The notes beneath the pieces were generated by a model, which was given only the letters and a program-made list of their open reading frames with translations, did no database searches and had not been told where the DNA came from. A stretch of DNA of 64,000 nt from Spirochaetaceae bacterium (GTDB lineage: Bacteria > Spirochaetota > Spirochaetia > Treponematales > Rectinemataceae), in the NCBI GenBank assembly GCA_025358255.1, contig JANYKC010000051.1, positions 1 through 64,000 on the forward strand. The letters run 5' to 3'. The position numbers were made by a program, and so were the translations under genes. Below, piece after piece: positions 42,443 to 52,433 of this stretch. The first letter of the stretch is position 1. Every line of letters begins with the position of its first letter.

Positions 42443-42997
42443 ATGAGAAGAATCGGAGCAGCCGTGGCCGTCGCAACCCTCATCCTCTTGGCACCCTTGT
42501 GCCGCATCGCGGCACAGACGGTCGAGGTTTTTCCGGCAATCGGTGCCGGCTCACAGGCCTTTGTCTCGACGCAGGTGGTGCTTGCGGGATGCATGGATGC
42601 CCTTTTTGAAAAGGGCTATATCGCGGCCGACTCTAGACCGGTGATGCTCTCCGCCGAGGAATGGGCGAACAGCGCGCTCGGGATAAAGGCCGCCGAAGAC
42701 GGTTTTGCCGATTATGTGCTCTCCTTTTATAGCATTTGGGCGGCATCTACCGCGGTGGTCGGGAAAATCTATCCGGTTTCGCTCCGCTACCGCATCGTCA
42801 AGGTCACGAGCGTCAAGGTCCTTTTTGAGGGGAGCATCGATACGCCAGCGGACACGCTGGAAACTTTCAGGAAATACGATGCGATCCTGCGCGCATTGGG
42901 CACATCGGTCGCGCAGGGCTTTATCAACACGCTAGAGCATCGGGGCCCGGCCCTGGGTTCAGCATCCGGCTTCAATCGACTGGGGGGATATCTATGA
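42443..42997 (+). CDS. exported hypothetical protein
   Basis: A 184-residue exported protein: signal peptide AVAVATLILLAPLCRIAAQ, then a domain with mixed strands and helices (VEVFPAIGAGSQAFVSTQVV, DYVLSFYSIWAASTAVVGKI, VTSVKVLFEGSID). It overlaps the RlpA/SPOR-like gene by four bases, so both probably act in the periplasm, perhaps in envelope assembly. No known family recognised. Confidence 0.65.
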   Translation: MRRIGAAVAVATLILLAPLCRIAAQTVEVFPAIGAGSQAFVSTQVVLAGCMDALFEKGYIAADSRPVMLSAEEWANSALGIKAAEDGFADYVLSFYSIWAASTAVVGKIYPVSLRYRIVKVTSVKVLFEGSIDTPADTLETFRKYDAILRALGTSVAQGFINTLEHRGPALGSASGFNRLGGYL

Positions 42998-44832
42998 AGA
43001 AACTGCCGCTCTGCGCGGGTTTTTTTGCGCTCGCCATTCTCGCCTTCGCCGCTTCCACCTGGGAAGGCAGCGCGGTTGTCGCCGGAAGCGCCGATTTTCC
43101 AATCGACGGTTTCTATGGAGCATGCAACTCCTTCCCGCTCAACTCGAGCGTTCAGGTTGAAAACCTCGAAACAGGCAGGAAACTCAGTGTTACGATCACA
43201 AAGAACATAGAGAACCCCGCCATTTTCATGACCTTGGCACCCAAGGCGGCAGCCGAGCTTGGCATGAAGGCGGGAGCCTCCGCGCGTGTCCGTGTCCTGG
43301 CCCAAATGGCCTCTGCGACACCGGCTCCCCCTGGTTCACCCAAGTCCGTCGAATCCAATGATCCGGATTACAATCCGCGCCTTCTTGCATCGATCCAGTC
43401 CAGCAAGAGTCCCGCGGACAGCGCGGACTCCACGGCCCTTGCCGGCATCCTTGAAAATCCCCAGGCGGGGGACAAACCGTCTCTCGGCGAAGCGCAGCCA
43501 AGCCCTGCGTCTGAGGCTTTGGCTTCGCCCATCAACGCGGTTCCGGCAGTGGCCCTCTCTCCGGTGTTGGGAAAGCCTGACCTGGCCGCCGATGGAGGAA
43601 ATCCTCCCGCGGACGCACTCCCGTCGCCGGAGCTTGCCGTGCCCGCCGTATCCTCCACCGCATCGGCGGGCGAGCGCATCGGCGACAATGGCCTCGTCCT
43701 GGATGCGAGCGTGGCTCCGGGCAAGCCTGGGGCCCCTGAGACAGCCAAAGGGCTCCTGGACCTTCCGGAAGCGCCCGTCTCCCTGACGTCCAAGCCGGAA
43801 CTGGGAAGCGTGGCGATCAACCCTCCAGGCCGGACCGTCGCCTCAGCCGAACTCGGGCTTCCCGAAATCGCCACAGCGGCCCCCAAGACCGAAGGTCCCC
43901 CAGAGGCGGTGGACCTTGATGCACCCCAGCCCTTGCCGGGAATCCATCATGAGGTCGCCTTGGCCTCTCCCTTGCCACTCGTCGAAAGCGCGGAGAACGC
44001 GGAGTCGCCTGGCGTCGCTGACCCCAGGCCATTGTTGCCCTTGGGGAGCGTCGCAGGGGCGGGATTGGAGCTTCCCAGCCCGGAACTCGGGCCCGATCTC
44101 ATCCCTGAAGCCGAGCTTGCTCGACTTGCCAACCCGCCTTCAGTCAGGCCTGACATAGCTCTTGCGGACAGCATCGTCGAGCTGGGCGGTTCGGAGAAGC
44201 CTGAAATAGTCCTTAGCCTGGAGGCCACTGCGCCGCGGCCGCCTGAGAAAGCCGAAGCCCTGAAGACGCCCGAGGAGGCGAAGCCCGAAATGGCGGCTGC
44301 CTTGAGCGGCGGCGCGCCCAGTTCCTCGCCAGCGACCTTGCCCTTGGTAGCCACCCCGCCCCAACCGCCGGCGATCGTTCCCCCGAAAGCGCTTCCCTTG
44401 GCGGCTGCAGCGCAGCCTGTCACTCCTCCCGTGGAAAAGCCGAAGGAGAACTCTTCCGCTGCCGCCGTGCAGGCCAAGCCCGCCCTGCCGGTCGCAAGTG
44501 CGCCGAGCGCTGCCGCGGTGGCGCTTGCCCCGACGTCCAAAGCCCTTGTCCCTGGAATGCCGGCCAAGGAGCCGACTGAGCTCGCGAAGCTGGAAGCTAC
44601 GATGAAGAAGGGCAACTATTACGTGCAGATCGGCCTATTCGCAAGTGAGGACGCGTTGCGTGTCGCGATTGCCAAGACCGCCGCCGTCTTTCCGGTCGTT
44701 TATGAGACCGTGAGCGTGCCAAGGATCGCATACCGGCTGTATGTCGGACCACTTTCGCGGGACGAGAGCGGCATGGTCCTTCAGCAGGTGAAAGGCCTCG
44801 GTTACAAGGATGCCTTCATCAAGGCGATTTGA
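42994..44832 (+). CDS. RlpA-like/SPOR-domain envelope protein with long low-complexity linker
   Basis: A 612-residue exported protein. After a signal peptide (PLCAGFFALAILAFAAS) comes a double-psi beta-barrel resembling RlpA (GFYGACNSFPLNSSVQVENL, then KLSVTITKNI). A linker of about 400 residues rich in Ala, Pro, Leu, Glu and Ser follows. A C-terminal SPOR domain (NYYVQIGLFASEDALRVAIA to GLGYKDAFIKAI) should bind denuded peptidoglycan glycans. RlpA proteins are lytic transglycosylases of septal peptidoglycan; catalytic identity here is uncertain because the barrel is divergent. It would localise to sites of division or growth. Confidence 0.82.
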   Translation: MKKLPLCAGFFALAILAFAASTWEGSAVVAGSADFPIDGFYGACNSFPLNSSVQVENLETGRKLSVTITKNIENPAIFMTLAPKAAAELGMKAGASARVRVLAQMASATPAPPGSPKSVESNDPDYNPRLLASIQSSKSPADSADSTALAGILENPQAGDKPSLGEAQPSPASEALASPINAVPAVALSPVLGKPDLAADGGNPPADALPSPELAVPAVSSTASAGERIGDNGLVLDASVAPGKPGAPETAKGLLDLPEAPVSLTSKPELGSVAINPPGRTVASAELGLPEIATAAPKTEGPPEAVDLDAPQPLPGIHHEVALASPLPLVESAENAESPGVADPRPLLPLGSVAGAGLELPSPELGPDLIPEAELARLANPPSVRPDIALADSIVELGGSEKPEIVLSLEATAPRPPEKAEALKTPEEAKPEMAAALSGGAPSSSPATLPLVATPPQPPAIVPPKALPLAAAAQPVTPPVEKPKENSSAAAVQAKPALPVASAPSAAAVALAPTSKALVPGMPAKEPTELAKLEATMKKGNYYVQIGLFASEDALRVAIAKTAAVFPVVYETVSVPRIAYRLYVGPLSRDESGMVLQQVKGLGYKDAFIKAI

Positions 44833-44862
44833 CCTACTGGAAAGCGGCCGATCGCGCTATCG

Positions 44863-44892
44863 AACCGCCTGTTTCCTGACAGGCGGTTTTTA
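44863..44892. terminator. bidirectional terminator between SPOR and CapA genes
   Basis: A 9-bp perfect stem AACCGCCTG/CAGGCGGTT with an eight-base loop, followed by TTTTTA on the plus strand and preceded by AA on the minus strand. It sits in the convergent gap 44833-44889. Confidence 0.8.
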
Positions 44893-46338
44893 TTTGGCAA
44901 GCGCCGCGGTGCGCGCAGCGAAGGCCGACAGGATATCGTCGGGGGCGGACGAAAGATCGGTTCCCGCATAGCCTGCGACGACAGGCACCAGCGAGAGTCC
45001 ACGTATCTTTCCCTCATAGACAAGGAACAGGAAGATGGAGCCCTGCAAAGCCATGGCAGGCTCCACTTCGCCCGTAAACAGGAAATTGCCCAGGGAATAG
45101 GCTATGATGCCACCCTTCCGCTCTTCGACACCCTGGAGGACATGGGGATGGGAGCCTAAGACCAGCGCGGCTCCCGCGTCGATGAACGAACGATAAAGCG
45201 CCCGGATCCCTTCCGTGGGCTCAAACCGGTATTCGCTGCCGCCATGTGCCAGAACAACGACGATTTCGCCCTTCGCGGCGGCTTCGGAGATGGCGCGAAG
45301 TGTGGCGGATTCGTCGCTGTTGGTACCGATTTTGCCGGGTCCCGCGGCGCCTTCCGCCGTAGTGAAGCCCATCATCTCCGCCGGATAGCGGGCGAACCCG
45401 AAAAAGGTCAAGGTGACGCCGTCCTTGAGCCCGAAGGCGGTGACGCGCCTGCCTTCCAGCGCGCGCTCCAGGTCTTCTCCCGCCCCGACGAGGGGAAGCG
45501 CGGATATCCGGGCATCCTCCAAGGTGGATATGAACCCCTCTTCGCCGAAATCTAGGACATGGTTGTTGGCAAAAAGGAGGAGGTCGAAACCAGCCTCCTT
45601 GAGCGATCCAGTCGCATGCGGTGGAAAGACGAACTGGTATCTTTTTCGTGGATTGGCCTGCCTGCCGGAAGTCACCGGCCCTTCGAGGTTCCCGACCAAC
45701 CATGCGGGGCGTCGCAGTTGAGGCAGGGCCCCACCGAAGAGCTTCCGGAAGCCTTCCTCCCCCTGGAAAAGCCAGGGAGCTTCGCCCTTGCCTACCTGGA
45801 TGTCGCCGACCGCGCCAAGAAGCTCGGGCCGCTTTCCCCTGCCGGAAAGGCGGTGAGGCTCGACGCTCATGAGCCAGGTTTCCAGGAGGGCACGATCGTG
45901 GCCTCGGGCGGACGCGACCTGGAGTCGGAGCTCCTTTTCGAAGGGGTAACCGGCTTCGCCGGGAAACAGCCCATCCACGCTGACCGCGCGGCGAGGAAGC
46001 TCGATCAAGGCCAGGTCGACCAGGCCGGCGGCGAGGGCCTCCTCCCGAGTCATCGCATAGCGTGGATCGCGGAAATCCACCGCGGGGGCCAGGTAGGACC
46101 TTTCGATCCCGAGGCAGTCTGCTGATCTTGATTCCTCTATAGGTGAAAGGGCAAGGCCTTCCGTCCAGGAAAGCATGACCTTTCCTCGCGCCATAGGCAG
46201 GGGATTGCTGAGGATAAGCGACTTGAGGCGGGCTTCCAGGTCCGTCGTGCTGACGAGCGTGATTCCCTTGACAGGGGATGCGCAGGCGGCCACCAGGAGG
46301 GCAAGTCCCCAGGATGACAGCCAACGAGGATTCCTCAC
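44890..46338 (-). CDS. CapA-family lipoprotein (PGA capsule biosynthesis-type phosphoesterase fold)
   Basis: A 482-residue lipoprotein starting at GTG 46338 (GTGA overlap with the MFS gene stop). The signal ends in the lipobox LVAAC. The CapA metallophosphoesterase domain has GAVGDIQVGK (the usual GDv.l), GNLEGPVT, DLLLFANNHVLDFGEEG (the N-N-H motif) and VVVLAHGGSEY and LVLGSHPHVLQG, with IIAYSLGNFLF near the end. CapA family members in poly-gamma-glutamate systems attach or transport polymer, but many homologues have unknown roles. It is coupled to the MFS transporter gene. Confidence 0.9.
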   Translation of the reverse strand: MRNPRWLSSWGLALLVAACASPVKGITLVSTTDLEARLKSLILSNPLPMARGKVMLSWTEGLALSPIEESRSADCLGIERSYLAPAVDFRDPRYAMTREEALAAGLVDLALIELPRRAVSVDGLFPGEAGYPFEKELRLQVASARGHDRALLETWLMSVEPHRLSGRGKRPELLGAVGDIQVGKGEAPWLFQGEEGFRKLFGGALPQLRRPAWLVGNLEGPVTSGRQANPRKRYQFVFPPHATGSLKEAGFDLLLFANNHVLDFGEEGFISTLEDARISALPLVGAGEDLERALEGRRVTAFGLKDGVTLTFFGFARYPAEMMGFTTAEGAAGPGKIGTNSDESATLRAISEAAAKGEIVVVLAHGGSEYRFEPTEGIRALYRSFIDAGAALVLGSHPHVLQGVEERKGGIIAYSLGNFLFTGEVEPAMALQGSIFLFLVYEGKIRGLSLVPVVAGYAGTDLSSAPDDILSAFAARTAALAK

Positions 46339-47492
46339 GATTTCCTTCTCACGAGGATGGCCTGCATGACAATGCCAATGCCGATGAGGCCGGCCAGGAG
46401 GAGGAAGACGCTCGGCCATGAGAAGGCTTGATAGACGATGCCCCCTCCAATGGAACCCAATATCTGTCCGGCCGTCAGGATGGATTCATGCATTGTCATG
46501 CGTCGAGACCTGTCCCTGGCCCCCGAGACGCCATAGAAGATCGAATTGTTGTAGCAGAGGGACTGCACAAGTCCCAGGGCGCACAGACCGATTCCGAAGG
46601 CCAAAGGCGAGCGGAGGGGAATGAAGGCGATATCGAGGACGAGGAGAAGCCCAGTTCCCAGGAATATGTAGCGCTTCCTGAAGTGCCAGAATTCGAATCG
46701 CCCCAAGGCCCAGAATCCTGAGGCCGCGAATAGGGCGCGCAGGAGGAGGAGGAAGCCGATCCTCGATTCGGAGAGCCGCAGTTCGTCCTTGGCGAAGACC
46801 GGGAAGATATTGAAAAACACCGCCATGACTGCGTAGATGAGGAAGGCTCCGATCCATGCAGGGAAGCGAAGCGGGGTCGATCTATCCTCCGCCTCGGCGG
46901 CTCTCGACGCATCCGTTTTTTTGGGCGGGGTCGGGGCGAGCCGGGAGGAGGAAAGCACGAGGAAGCCTGTGGCCAGGAAAATGGCCATGCCAAGATAGAC
47001 CGGCATCTCAAGGCTCCGCTCCGCCAGGAAGCCGCTCAGGTAAGGAGCGATGATGCCTCCTGACGACCAGGACAGGCTGAATGTGGAGGTTGCCTTGCCG
47101 AGGGCGGAGCCTTCCAGTCCGGCGGAGAGCCAGGCCATGAGGGGAGGCCAAAAAAGGGCGCAGAGGAAGCCATAGGCGGAGTAGGCGAGAAAGGCCGATC
47201 CCAGGCTCGGAAAGAGGAAGAAAAGCCCCAGGACAAATACACTTCCGAAGGAGGAGATGGTCATGGACAGCCGGGGCCCGAGGTTGACCGCCGGTCTCTT
47301 GAGCAGGATGCAGCCGGATAGGTATGCCACCGACCAGAGGGCCATGAACCAGCCTACTGATCGGGCGCCGGCATGGAAGCTCTCTTTCACCACAAATAGC
47401 ATGGCGAAATTGACCATGCCGATACCGATGGACGCGAGGAAGGCGGATGGGATGAGAATGAGCGTTTTTCGATCGCTGGAGATGGCTTTCAC
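46335..47492 (-). CDS. MFS transporter
   Basis: A 385-residue membrane protein with about twelve hydrophobic segments and the conserved loop features of the Major Facilitator Superfamily (SAYGFLCALFWPPLMAWLSA and GRFEFWHFRKRYIFLG). It lacks a clear subfamily signature. It overlaps the CapA-type gene by three bases, so both may serve the same envelope process. The substrate is unknown. Confidence 0.88.
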   Translation of the reverse strand: MKAISSDRKTLILIPSAFLASIGIGMVNFAMLFVVKESFHAGARSVGWFMALWSVAYLSGCILLKRPAVNLGPRLSMTISSFGSVFVLGLFFLFPSLGSAFLAYSAYGFLCALFWPPLMAWLSAGLEGSALGKATSTFSLSWSSGGIIAPYLSGFLAERSLEMPVYLGMAIFLATGFLVLSSSRLAPTPPKKTDASRAAEAEDRSTPLRFPAWIGAFLIYAVMAVFFNIFPVFAKDELRLSESRIGFLLLLRALFAASGFWALGRFEFWHFRKRYIFLGTGLLLVLDIAFIPLRSPLAFGIGLCALGLVQSLCYNNSIFYGVSGARDRSRRMTMHESILTAGQILGSIGGGIVYQAFSWPSVFLLLAGLIGIGIVMQAILVRRKS

Positions 47493-47615
47493 CTAGGATA
47501 GACCTTTGTTGGGCAATTCGCTTGAGGAGGGAGCCTTGGTAAATCATCCAGGCGGGCATCCTTCCCGTGTGCGCTCCATGAAGGGTAGCCAAAAGACTTG
47601 CCTAAGGTCAATCAT

Positions 47616-47645
47616 TTGACAGGGACGTCCCTGCCTGCATAAAAT
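47616..47645 (+). promoter_or_regulatory. ligA promoter with 14-bp palindromic operator
   Basis: TTGACA (47616-47621), 18 bases, TAAAAT (47640-47645). Between them is the perfect palindrome CAGGGACGTCCCTG at 47620-47633, overlapping the end of the -35. A repressor binding there would block polymerase. ATG 47669 follows GAAGGAAGG. Confidence 0.75.
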
Positions 47646-47668
47646 GGCGGAGCAAAAGAAGGAAGGCC

Positions 47669-49603
47669 ATGGCAGCCCGAAGCAAGAATCCACGCGTCCG
47701 TGAACTCGAAACCCTTGTCAGGAAGCACCAGGATCTGTATTACAACGGACAACCTGAGCTGTCCGACGCGGAGTTTGACGCCCTCTGGGATGAACTCGAA
47801 GCCCTTGACCCCTCCAATGCAATTCTATCCCGGGTGGGTGCCGACAAGGCGGACGGATGGCCGAAGGCCGAGCATGTCATGCCCATGGGGAGCCAGGAAA
47901 AAGCTTCCAATCCCGAGGATTTCCTTGCTTGGTGCGCCAAGGCCGAGCGAGGGGAATTTTTGGTCCAATACAAGCTTGATGGGGCGAGCCTTGAGCTCCA
48001 ATATGAATTCGGCCACCTCGCGCGGGCTGTGACCCGAGGGGACGGGAAAGTCGGGGACGACATCACCCCCAATGCCCTTCGCATGCAGGGAGTCGTGGCC
48101 CACTTGCGCGAGCCCTTCACGGGGGCTGTCCGAGGGGAAGTCCTCATGGGCCATGAGGTCCATGACCGCAATTATGCAGACAAGGCGAATTGCCGCAATG
48201 CCGCCAACGGCCTCATGAAGCGCAAGGATGGCATCGGTGTCGAGGACTTGGAGGTCATCTGCTATGATGCCCTTGGAAGCCTGCCTGCCGATGAGGACCT
48301 CTTCGGCCAGGCTGGGGGAGGCCCCGGAAAGGCACCGTTTTCCGATGAATCCGCCAAGGTGGCCTGGCTGGCGCGGATGGGCTTTTCGGTGGTCAAGGTC
48401 GAACGCCATGCCACGCCCGAATCGGTCATAGAGTACCGCGCCCGAGTGATGGATCTCCGCGGCGAGCTTCCTTGGGATATCGACGGCCTTGTGGTGAAGG
48501 GTCTCTTGATCGACGAGAATGACATGAGGCGGGCACGCCCGGAAAAGCAGATCGCCTTCAAGTTCAGTCTTGAGGAAGCGGTCACCGTCCTGCGCAAGGT
48601 CGAATGGAGCGAATCAGGTTCGAACTACACGCCCATCGGCATCGTCGACCCTGTCCGCCTGGCCGGCACGACCGTGCAAAGGGCCAACCTCGTCAACACC
48701 AATATCATCCGCGGCATGAGGCTCGAGATCGGGAGTCGGGTTGTCATCACCAAGCGCGGCGAGATCATCCCGAAGATCGAGAGCCTTGTCGCCAATCCGC
48801 CTGGAAGCGCAGCCATCCAGGTCCCGGTGACCTGCTCCTGCGGCACGGCCCTCATCGACGAGGGAACCAGGCTCTACTGCCCCAATCCCGACTGCCCGAA
48901 ACGGCGCTTCCATCGCCTCGAGAAATGGCTCGCCGTCGTCGATGTCCGCGATTTCGGTTCAGTCATACTCGGCAAGCTCTTCGCCGCCGGCCGGGTGAAA
49001 ACCATCGCCGACCTTTACGGCCTCGGGGAAACCGAGCTTGCGGCCTTCGACCGCATGGGCGATGTCCTGGCCGCCAAGATCCTCCGCAACCTCCACGCCA
49101 AAAAGGAAGTGGGGCTTGCCCGCTTCATCGCTGGTTTCGATATTGAGGGCATCGGCGAGGTGATGGCGGAAAAGGCGGTGGTTGCCGGCTTTGACAGCCT
49201 TGAGAGACTGCGCGCGGCGACGGTGGACGACCTCGACCAGATAGAGGGGTTCGCGGAGATAACGGCCCGAACCCTCCTCGACGGCCTTGCTGCCCTCGCC
49301 CCTGAGATGGACAGCCTCCTCGCCACGGGTTCCGTGCGAATATCCGCCTCGAGGCAGACCGGAGGGACCCTCGCGGGAAAGTCCTTTTGCTTCACCGGCG
49401 AGCTATCCTCGATGAAGCGTGCCGAGGCGGAGAACCGCGTCCGCGACGGAGGCGGCACGATCCGCGGGACGGTGACCAAGGACCTCTCCTTCCTGGTCAC
49501 CAATGATCCGGTGTCGGGTTCGGAAAAGAACAAGAAGGCCGCGGCCTACGGCGTGGTCCTCCTGGATGAGGCCGCCTTCCTATCCCTCCTGGGGGAGCGA
49601 TGA
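47669..49603 (+). CDS. ligA: NAD-dependent DNA ligase
   Basis: A 644-residue enzyme that seals nicks in replication and repair using NAD+. It has the N-terminal Ia domain (HQDLYYNGQPELSDAEFDAL), the nucleotidyl-lysine in YKLDGASLELQY, the motif GEVLMGHEVHDRNYADKANC, an OB fold, a four-cysteine zinc finger (SCGTALIDEGTRLYCPNPDC), helix-hairpin-helix motifs and a C-terminal BRCT domain (LAGKSFCFTGELSSMKRAEA). Length is slightly shorter than E. coli LigA (671). A gene of unknown function follows with a four-base overlap. Confidence 0.97.
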   Translation: MAARSKNPRVRELETLVRKHQDLYYNGQPELSDAEFDALWDELEALDPSNAILSRVGADKADGWPKAEHVMPMGSQEKASNPEDFLAWCAKAERGEFLVQYKLDGASLELQYEFGHLARAVTRGDGKVGDDITPNALRMQGVVAHLREPFTGAVRGEVLMGHEVHDRNYADKANCRNAANGLMKRKDGIGVEDLEVICYDALGSLPADEDLFGQAGGGPGKAPFSDESAKVAWLARMGFSVVKVERHATPESVIEYRARVMDLRGELPWDIDGLVVKGLLIDENDMRRARPEKQIAFKFSLEEAVTVLRKVEWSESGSNYTPIGIVDPVRLAGTTVQRANLVNTNIIRGMRLEIGSRVVITKRGEIIPKIESLVANPPGSAAIQVPVTCSCGTALIDEGTRLYCPNPDCPKRRFHRLEKWLAVVDVRDFGSVILGKLFAAGRVKTIADLYGLGETELAAFDRMGDVLAAKILRNLHAKKEVGLARFIAGFDIEGIGEVMAEKAVVAGFDSLERLRAATVDDLDQIEGFAEITARTLLDGLAALAPEMDSLLATGSVRISASRQTGGTLAGKSFCFTGELSSMKRAEAENRVRDGGGTIRGTVTKDLSFLVTNDPVSGSEKNKKAAAYGVVLLDEAAFLSLLGER

Positions 49604-50325
49604 GATTGCCGTCGATCACCGGTCGCGAGGAGGGGGGCCGCGGAGGGAGCCCGCTTGTCGGCTTTTTTGTCCTGGCCATCACTATTTCCCTTGCCATCCT
49701 CTTCTGGGACGGGTTCCCCGGGGGAAGCCGGAAAACGGGGGATTCAGCGCTCGCGGAGGCCGCCAGCCTCTTGCCCACGGAGTACTTTCCCGTCCACCTC
49801 GAGCTTCTTTCAAGGGATGGCGGCGTGTTGCGCGCCAAAATGAAGTTATGCGATTTAGGTGGCCGTGAGCTCTCCATCTCCGAGAGGACCATGAAGGGGG
49901 AATCCCTCATCATCGATTGCTGGGTCCTATGCCCCCCCGGCAGCGGGAAGGCATCGACGACCGCAAACCAGCTTGCCTTTGTTTTCCCGAGGCGGGTGCG
50001 CGGTGATCGAGAAGTCTTCCGCGAGGGAAGGTCCCTCTACGATGCCTATTCTGAGCAGGGTTTTCCTGGGATACTGGGCGGTTCGCCTCCCGGAGGCTCT
50101 CCCTTCGATGCGCCGGCTCGCAAAGTCCTTGTCAGCCTCCTTGGCGCCCTTGCAAAGGCCGACACTTCCGCGGATGCCACTTTGGCGCCAGGACCGGCCC
50201 TTTCGGCGGTAAAGGGGCTCGCGGGGATGGAGTACATCCTTGGGGGCCTTGAAATTGGGCATGCATATGCCATCGGCTTCGGTGCGGGAGGGGAGGTCAC
50301 CCTCCGTGGCATTGCTGCCTTTTAA
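49600..50325 (+). CDS. membrane-anchored hypothetical protein
   Basis: A 241-residue protein with a single N-terminal membrane helix (VGFFVLAITISLAILFW) and a mostly beta extracytoplasmic domain (YFPVHLELLSRDGGVLRAKM, ESLIIDCWVLCPP). It overlaps ligA by four bases, but function is unknown and nothing suggests involvement in DNA repair; the overlap may just reflect operon packing. Confidence 0.65.
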   Translation: MRLPSITGREEGGRGGSPLVGFFVLAITISLAILFWDGFPGGSRKTGDSALAEAASLLPTEYFPVHLELLSRDGGVLRAKMKLCDLGGRELSISERTMKGESLIIDCWVLCPPGSGKASTTANQLAFVFPRRVRGDREVFREGRSLYDAYSEQGFPGILGGSPPGGSPFDAPARKVLVSLLGALAKADTSADATLAPGPALSAVKGLAGMEYILGGLEIGHAYAIGFGAGGEVTLRGIAAF

Positions 50326-50453
50326 CATCCGGAGTTTCGTTCCACGTGGCCTGGCCTCTGCACAAGCCGTCGGGGCGCTTGCCCCCTCGCGCCGTGCCGC
50401 GCTAATATCGTTTTTCCTTGGTCCCGAGAGCCCATCAATTGAGGAGCCGCCCA

Positions 50454-52217
50454 ATGGCCGATATGAAGACCGCATGGAAAGCAATTGTCGCACGTGCCCT
50501 TGCAGAGTACGTCAGGCAAAAGGGGCTCTCCTTGAGCCTTCCCGCGGCGGATGGAATCGTGGTCGAGCGGCCGCCCAAGCCCGAACTTGGCGACCTCGGT
50601 ATTCCCATGTTCCCCTTTGCCAAGCTCCTGAGGGCAGGACCGAACCAGGTTGCCCAGGCACTCGCGGAGATCATCGCCGCTGATCCCGAGTCCAGCGGCC
50701 TAGGCGCGGCGGTGGCCGAAGGCCCATATCTCAATGTCCGGCTGGCCCGTCGCCCCGAGCTCTCCCGGATCCTCGACGCGGCCCTGTCTCCTGGCTGGGG
50801 CAAGACCCAAAGCCTATCTGGTCACCGGGTAATGGTCGAGTTCTCGAGCCCGAACACGAACAAGCCTCTCCACCTCGGCCACTTGCGCAACAACATCCTG
50901 GGCGAGTCGCTCTCCCGAATCCTCAGGGCAGCGGGTGCGGAAGTCAGGAGCATCAACCATATCAATGACCGCGGCATCCACATCTGCAAGTCCATGCTTG
51001 CGTACATGAGACTGGGGGGAGGGCGCTCTCCTGCGGACGAGGGGCTGAAAAGCGACCATTTTGTCGGCAAGTATTACGTGCTTTTCAACGAGCTCAAGGA
51101 GAAGGAGCCGGGAATCGAGGCAGAAGCCCAAGACCTGCTCGTGCGCTGGGAAGCCGGTGATGCCGAGGTGCGGGACCTCTGGCAAAGGATGAGGACCTGG
51201 GTCCTGGAGGGCATAGCCCAGACCTACGCCAGGACGGGAGTCCAGTTCGATCTCTATGATTACGAGAGCGACACCTACGAGCTCGGCAAGGACATCGTGC
51301 TCAAGGGCCTTGAGTCGGGTGTGTTCTACCGCGAGAGCGATGGATCGGTCTGGTGCGATTTCGAGGATATCGGCCTTGACACAAAGGTCTTCCTCCGAAA
51401 AGACGGCACGAGCCTCTATATAACCCAAGACCTGGGCTGCGCGGTGGATCGCCACGACAGCTGGCCATATGACCGCCTCGTCTATGTCGTCGGCAATGAG
51501 CAGCAGTATCATTTCAAGGTCCTTTTCGAGGCCTTAGGGCGGCTAGGCTACGATTGGGCGCGGGACCTCCATCACCTTGCATACGGCATGGTCAACCTGC
51601 CTTCAGGGCGCATGAAAACCAGGGAAGGGACTGTAGTCGACGCGGATGACCTCGTGGACGAAGTGAGCGCGCTCGCCAAGGCGGAAATCGAGGCCAAAGG
51701 CCGGGAAGACCTTGTCGGGAACCTGGACGCGGTCGCGGAAAAGATCGCCCTTGGCGCTATCCATTATTACTTATTGCAGGTCGCCCCTGCCAAGGATATG
51801 CTCTTCGATCCCGCCGCGTCGCTTTCCTTCAATGGCGACACAGGTCCGTACATCCAGTACATGGGCGCCCGTGCGACCTCCATCTTGCGGAAACATGGGG
51901 CGGGCGAAGGAAATGCCCGCAAAGGAAAAGCCGACCCAGGGAAGCTCTCCGGCGACTCGGATTGGGCGCTTCTCCGCTTGGTGTCCGGCCTCCCGGAGGT
52001 GATTGACGCAGCGGCGGCGGCCATGGATCCCTCTGTCCTCGCCGCTTACCTCTATGGGCTGGCTTCCGGTTTTTCGACATGGTACCGGGAAAACCCAGTC
52101 CTGAATTGCGCCGATTTCGACGTGGCCGCCAGCAGGCTCGACCTGGTCTCTGCGGTAAAACGGAGCCTGGAGGCCGGTTTGGCCCTTATCGGCATACCCT
52201 TCCTGGAGTCGATGTAA
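50454..52217 (+). CDS. argS: arginyl-tRNA synthetase
   Basis: A 587-residue class I aminoacyl-tRNA synthetase. It has the N-terminal Add-1 tRNA-recognition domain, the HIGH-type motif NKPLHLGHLRNNILGESLSR, the conserved INHINDRGIHICKSML segment and the KMSKS-like loop SGRMKTREGTVVDADDLV. The C-terminal anticodon-binding domain closes the protein. ATG 50454 is chosen seven bases after GAGGAG; upstream frame extension lacks support. Confidence 0.96.
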   Translation: MADMKTAWKAIVARALAEYVRQKGLSLSLPAADGIVVERPPKPELGDLGIPMFPFAKLLRAGPNQVAQALAEIIAADPESSGLGAAVAEGPYLNVRLARRPELSRILDAALSPGWGKTQSLSGHRVMVEFSSPNTNKPLHLGHLRNNILGESLSRILRAAGAEVRSINHINDRGIHICKSMLAYMRLGGGRSPADEGLKSDHFVGKYYVLFNELKEKEPGIEAEAQDLLVRWEAGDAEVRDLWQRMRTWVLEGIAQTYARTGVQFDLYDYESDTYELGKDIVLKGLESGVFYRESDGSVWCDFEDIGLDTKVFLRKDGTSLYITQDLGCAVDRHDSWPYDRLVYVVGNEQQYHFKVLFEALGRLGYDWARDLHHLAYGMVNLPSGRMKTREGTVVDADDLVDEVSALAKAEIEAKGREDLVGNLDAVAEKIALGAIHYYLLQVAPAKDMLFDPAASLSFNGDTGPYIQYMGARATSILRKHGAGEGNARKGKADPGKLSGDSDWALLRLVSGLPEVIDAAAAAMDPSVLAAYLYGLASGFSTWYRENPVLNCADFDVAASRLDLVSAVKRSLEAGLALIGIPFLESM

Positions 52218-52433
52218 AAGGGGGGGGGCTGCGGGGGTGGTGCGGAAATCGAAGAAAACCGCAATATAGGGGATCTCTCTGTGCATCACCCTGCATCCTT
52301 CCGTGTCTTTTCGGGCTTCTCTCCTTCAAATGACCCACCGGAACTTCCGTGTGGAAATCTTTTCCCACGCATTTTTGCTGTCCTGGCGCTGGGATCAGGA
52401 TTGGAAAAGCCAGCCTCACGGACAGGTTCCCAA

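Noticed and set aside
52218..52433. run of nine G and surrounding gap as a possible regulatory or phase-variable element
   Set aside because: The tract lies just past the argS stop and before the rplU promoter without any ORF it could switch.
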